A stretch of DNA of 64,000 bases from the NCBI GenBank assembly GCA_965242905.1, contig CBDETM010000002.1:682001-746000 (forward strand), written 5' to 3'. The notes beneath the pieces were generated by a model. It ran no database searches, had not been told where the DNA came from, and saw nothing but the letters and a program-made list of their open reading frames with translations. Shown here piece by piece: positions 63,504 through 64,000 of this stretch (position 1 is the first letter of the stretch; every line of letters begins with the position of its first letter). A program made the position numbers and the translations under genes. This DNA is from Bin5 sp965242905. GTDB lineage: Bacteria; Chloroflexota; Anaerolineae; Caldilineales; Caldilineaceae.

Positions 63504-64000
63504 ATGGCCAACGCGAGCAAACCCAACGTCCTGATCATCCTTTGTGACCAGTTGCGGCTCGATCTGTTGACCTGTTACCAGGATACACTGACGCGAACCC
63601 CGAACATCACAAAGCTGGCCATGGATTCCTGTCTATTCGAACGGGCGTATACGCCCTGCGCGATCTGCTCGCCTGCCCGCGCCAGCCTGCTGACCGGCCT
63701 GTACCCCCACGGCCACCATATGTTCAACAACTCGACCCCCCGATATTCCTACTGCCAACACCTGCGGCCGGACGTGACGATGCTTCAGGACTGGGTCGAC
63801 GAGGAAAGCAGCTATGAGTCGGCCTGGTTTGGCAAGTGGCATATTGGCCCGGCTCAGGACCTGTTCGACTCTCGATTCCACCACACGCACGACGAGCCAT
63901 ACGAAGGCGGGCCCGTCTTTCTGGAGACCACGAACTGGAACAACAAGAGGCAGGTCGGCCCCCTTGTTCAAAGTGTGGGGCGCGGCGCCGCGGGCACGCT
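63504..64000 (+). CDS. Type I (Cys-type) sulfatase, tandem copy B (3' end outside window)
   Basis: The frame is open from ATG 63504 to the window end (165 codons). Closely similar to copy A: same CSPAR motif at residues 55-59, GLYPHGHHMFNN and GKWHIGPAQDLFDSRFHHT. Tandem duplicate truncated by the window edge; it begins 93 bp after copy A. Confidence 0.88.
   Translation, partial: MANASKPNVLIILCDQLRLDLLTCYQDTLTRTPNITKLAMDSCLFERAYTPCAICSPARASLLTGLYPHGHHMFNNSTPRYSYCQHLRPDVTMLQDWVDEESSYESAWFGKWHIGPAQDLFDSRFHHTHDEPYEGGPVFLETTNWNNKRQVGPLVQSVGRGAAGT

Noticed and set aside
1..64000. CRISPR arrays, tRNA or rRNA genes
   Set aside because: No regularly spaced short repeats and no tRNA/rRNA-like sequence was noticed.

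Overview
The window is a 64-kb stretch of a GC-rich bacterial chromosome devoted almost entirely to uptake and breakdown of organic matter. The combination of many ATPase-less carbohydrate ABC transporters, Tat-type lipoproteins with the N-terminal pattern SRRxFLTLAGATGGAALLAAC, phytanoyl-CoA-dioxygenase-like oxygenases, Gfo/Idh and aldo-keto reductases and sulfatases suggests a Chloroflexota bacterium (Caldilinea/Anaerolineae-like, possibly marine or sponge-associated). This is inferred from gene content; there is no rRNA, tRNA or other phylogenetic marker in the window.

Layout. 1-7783 (+): two sugar permeases (the first cut by the window edge), two PhyH-type dioxygenases around a class III aminotransferase, a DUF4380-like mutarotase-fold protein and a GH5-like glycosidase. 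8412-11061 (+): a ThuA-like protein and a tandem pair of aldo-keto reductases. 11309-21122 (+): two carbohydrate (CUT1-type) transporters. The first has a tandemly duplicated binding-protein gene whose second copy carries an in-frame TGA, and a small secreted Ig-like protein. 21233-24304 (+): a tandem pair of PhyH-type dioxygenases and an AAC(3)-family acetyltransferase. 24361-34456 (-): one nine-gene operon (sialidase-like, HpcH/HpaI aldolase, MDR dehydrogenase, class III aminotransferase, amidohydrolase, ferritin-like protein, two aldo-keto reductases, Gfo/Idh oxidoreductase). 35396-41415 (+): a complete Dpp/Opp-type transporter. 41555-47279 (+): a sialidase-like protein, LLM flavin oxidoreductase, ThDP enzyme, an inserted zinc-ribbon membrane protein and a second HpcH/HpaI aldolase. 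47561-58708 (+): two more Dpp-type transporters without ATPases, separated by a 758-residue unknown protein and a class V aminotransferase. 58796-64000 (+): a second class V aminotransferase, a 587-residue unknown and two tandem sulfatases, the last cut by the window edge.

How the genes work together. Binding proteins and permeases would import oligosaccharides, amino sugars or peptides. The adjacent glycosidases, sialidase-like proteins and sulfatases would release or trim substrates. The aldolases, dehydrogenases, aminotransferases and 2-oxoglutarate oxygenases would process the imported compounds. Five of the six transporters lack ATPases, so a shared ATPase, in the window (39355-41415) or elsewhere, is likely.

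Most notable non-coding and structural features: (i) a dispersed intergenic repeat in three copies, with terminal inverted repeats and 10-bp flanking duplications (a MITE-like element) and a highly conserved double-hairpin core; (ii) a roughly 1-kb, lower-GC segment encoding a zinc-ribbon/TM protein, placed between a ThDP-enzyme gene and its operon partner and ending in a second, diverged copy of the ThDP-enzyme 3' end; (iii) the duplicated binding-protein unit with a nonsense codon and a relic of the neighbouring gene; (iv) four tandem gene pairs, pointing to repeated local duplication.
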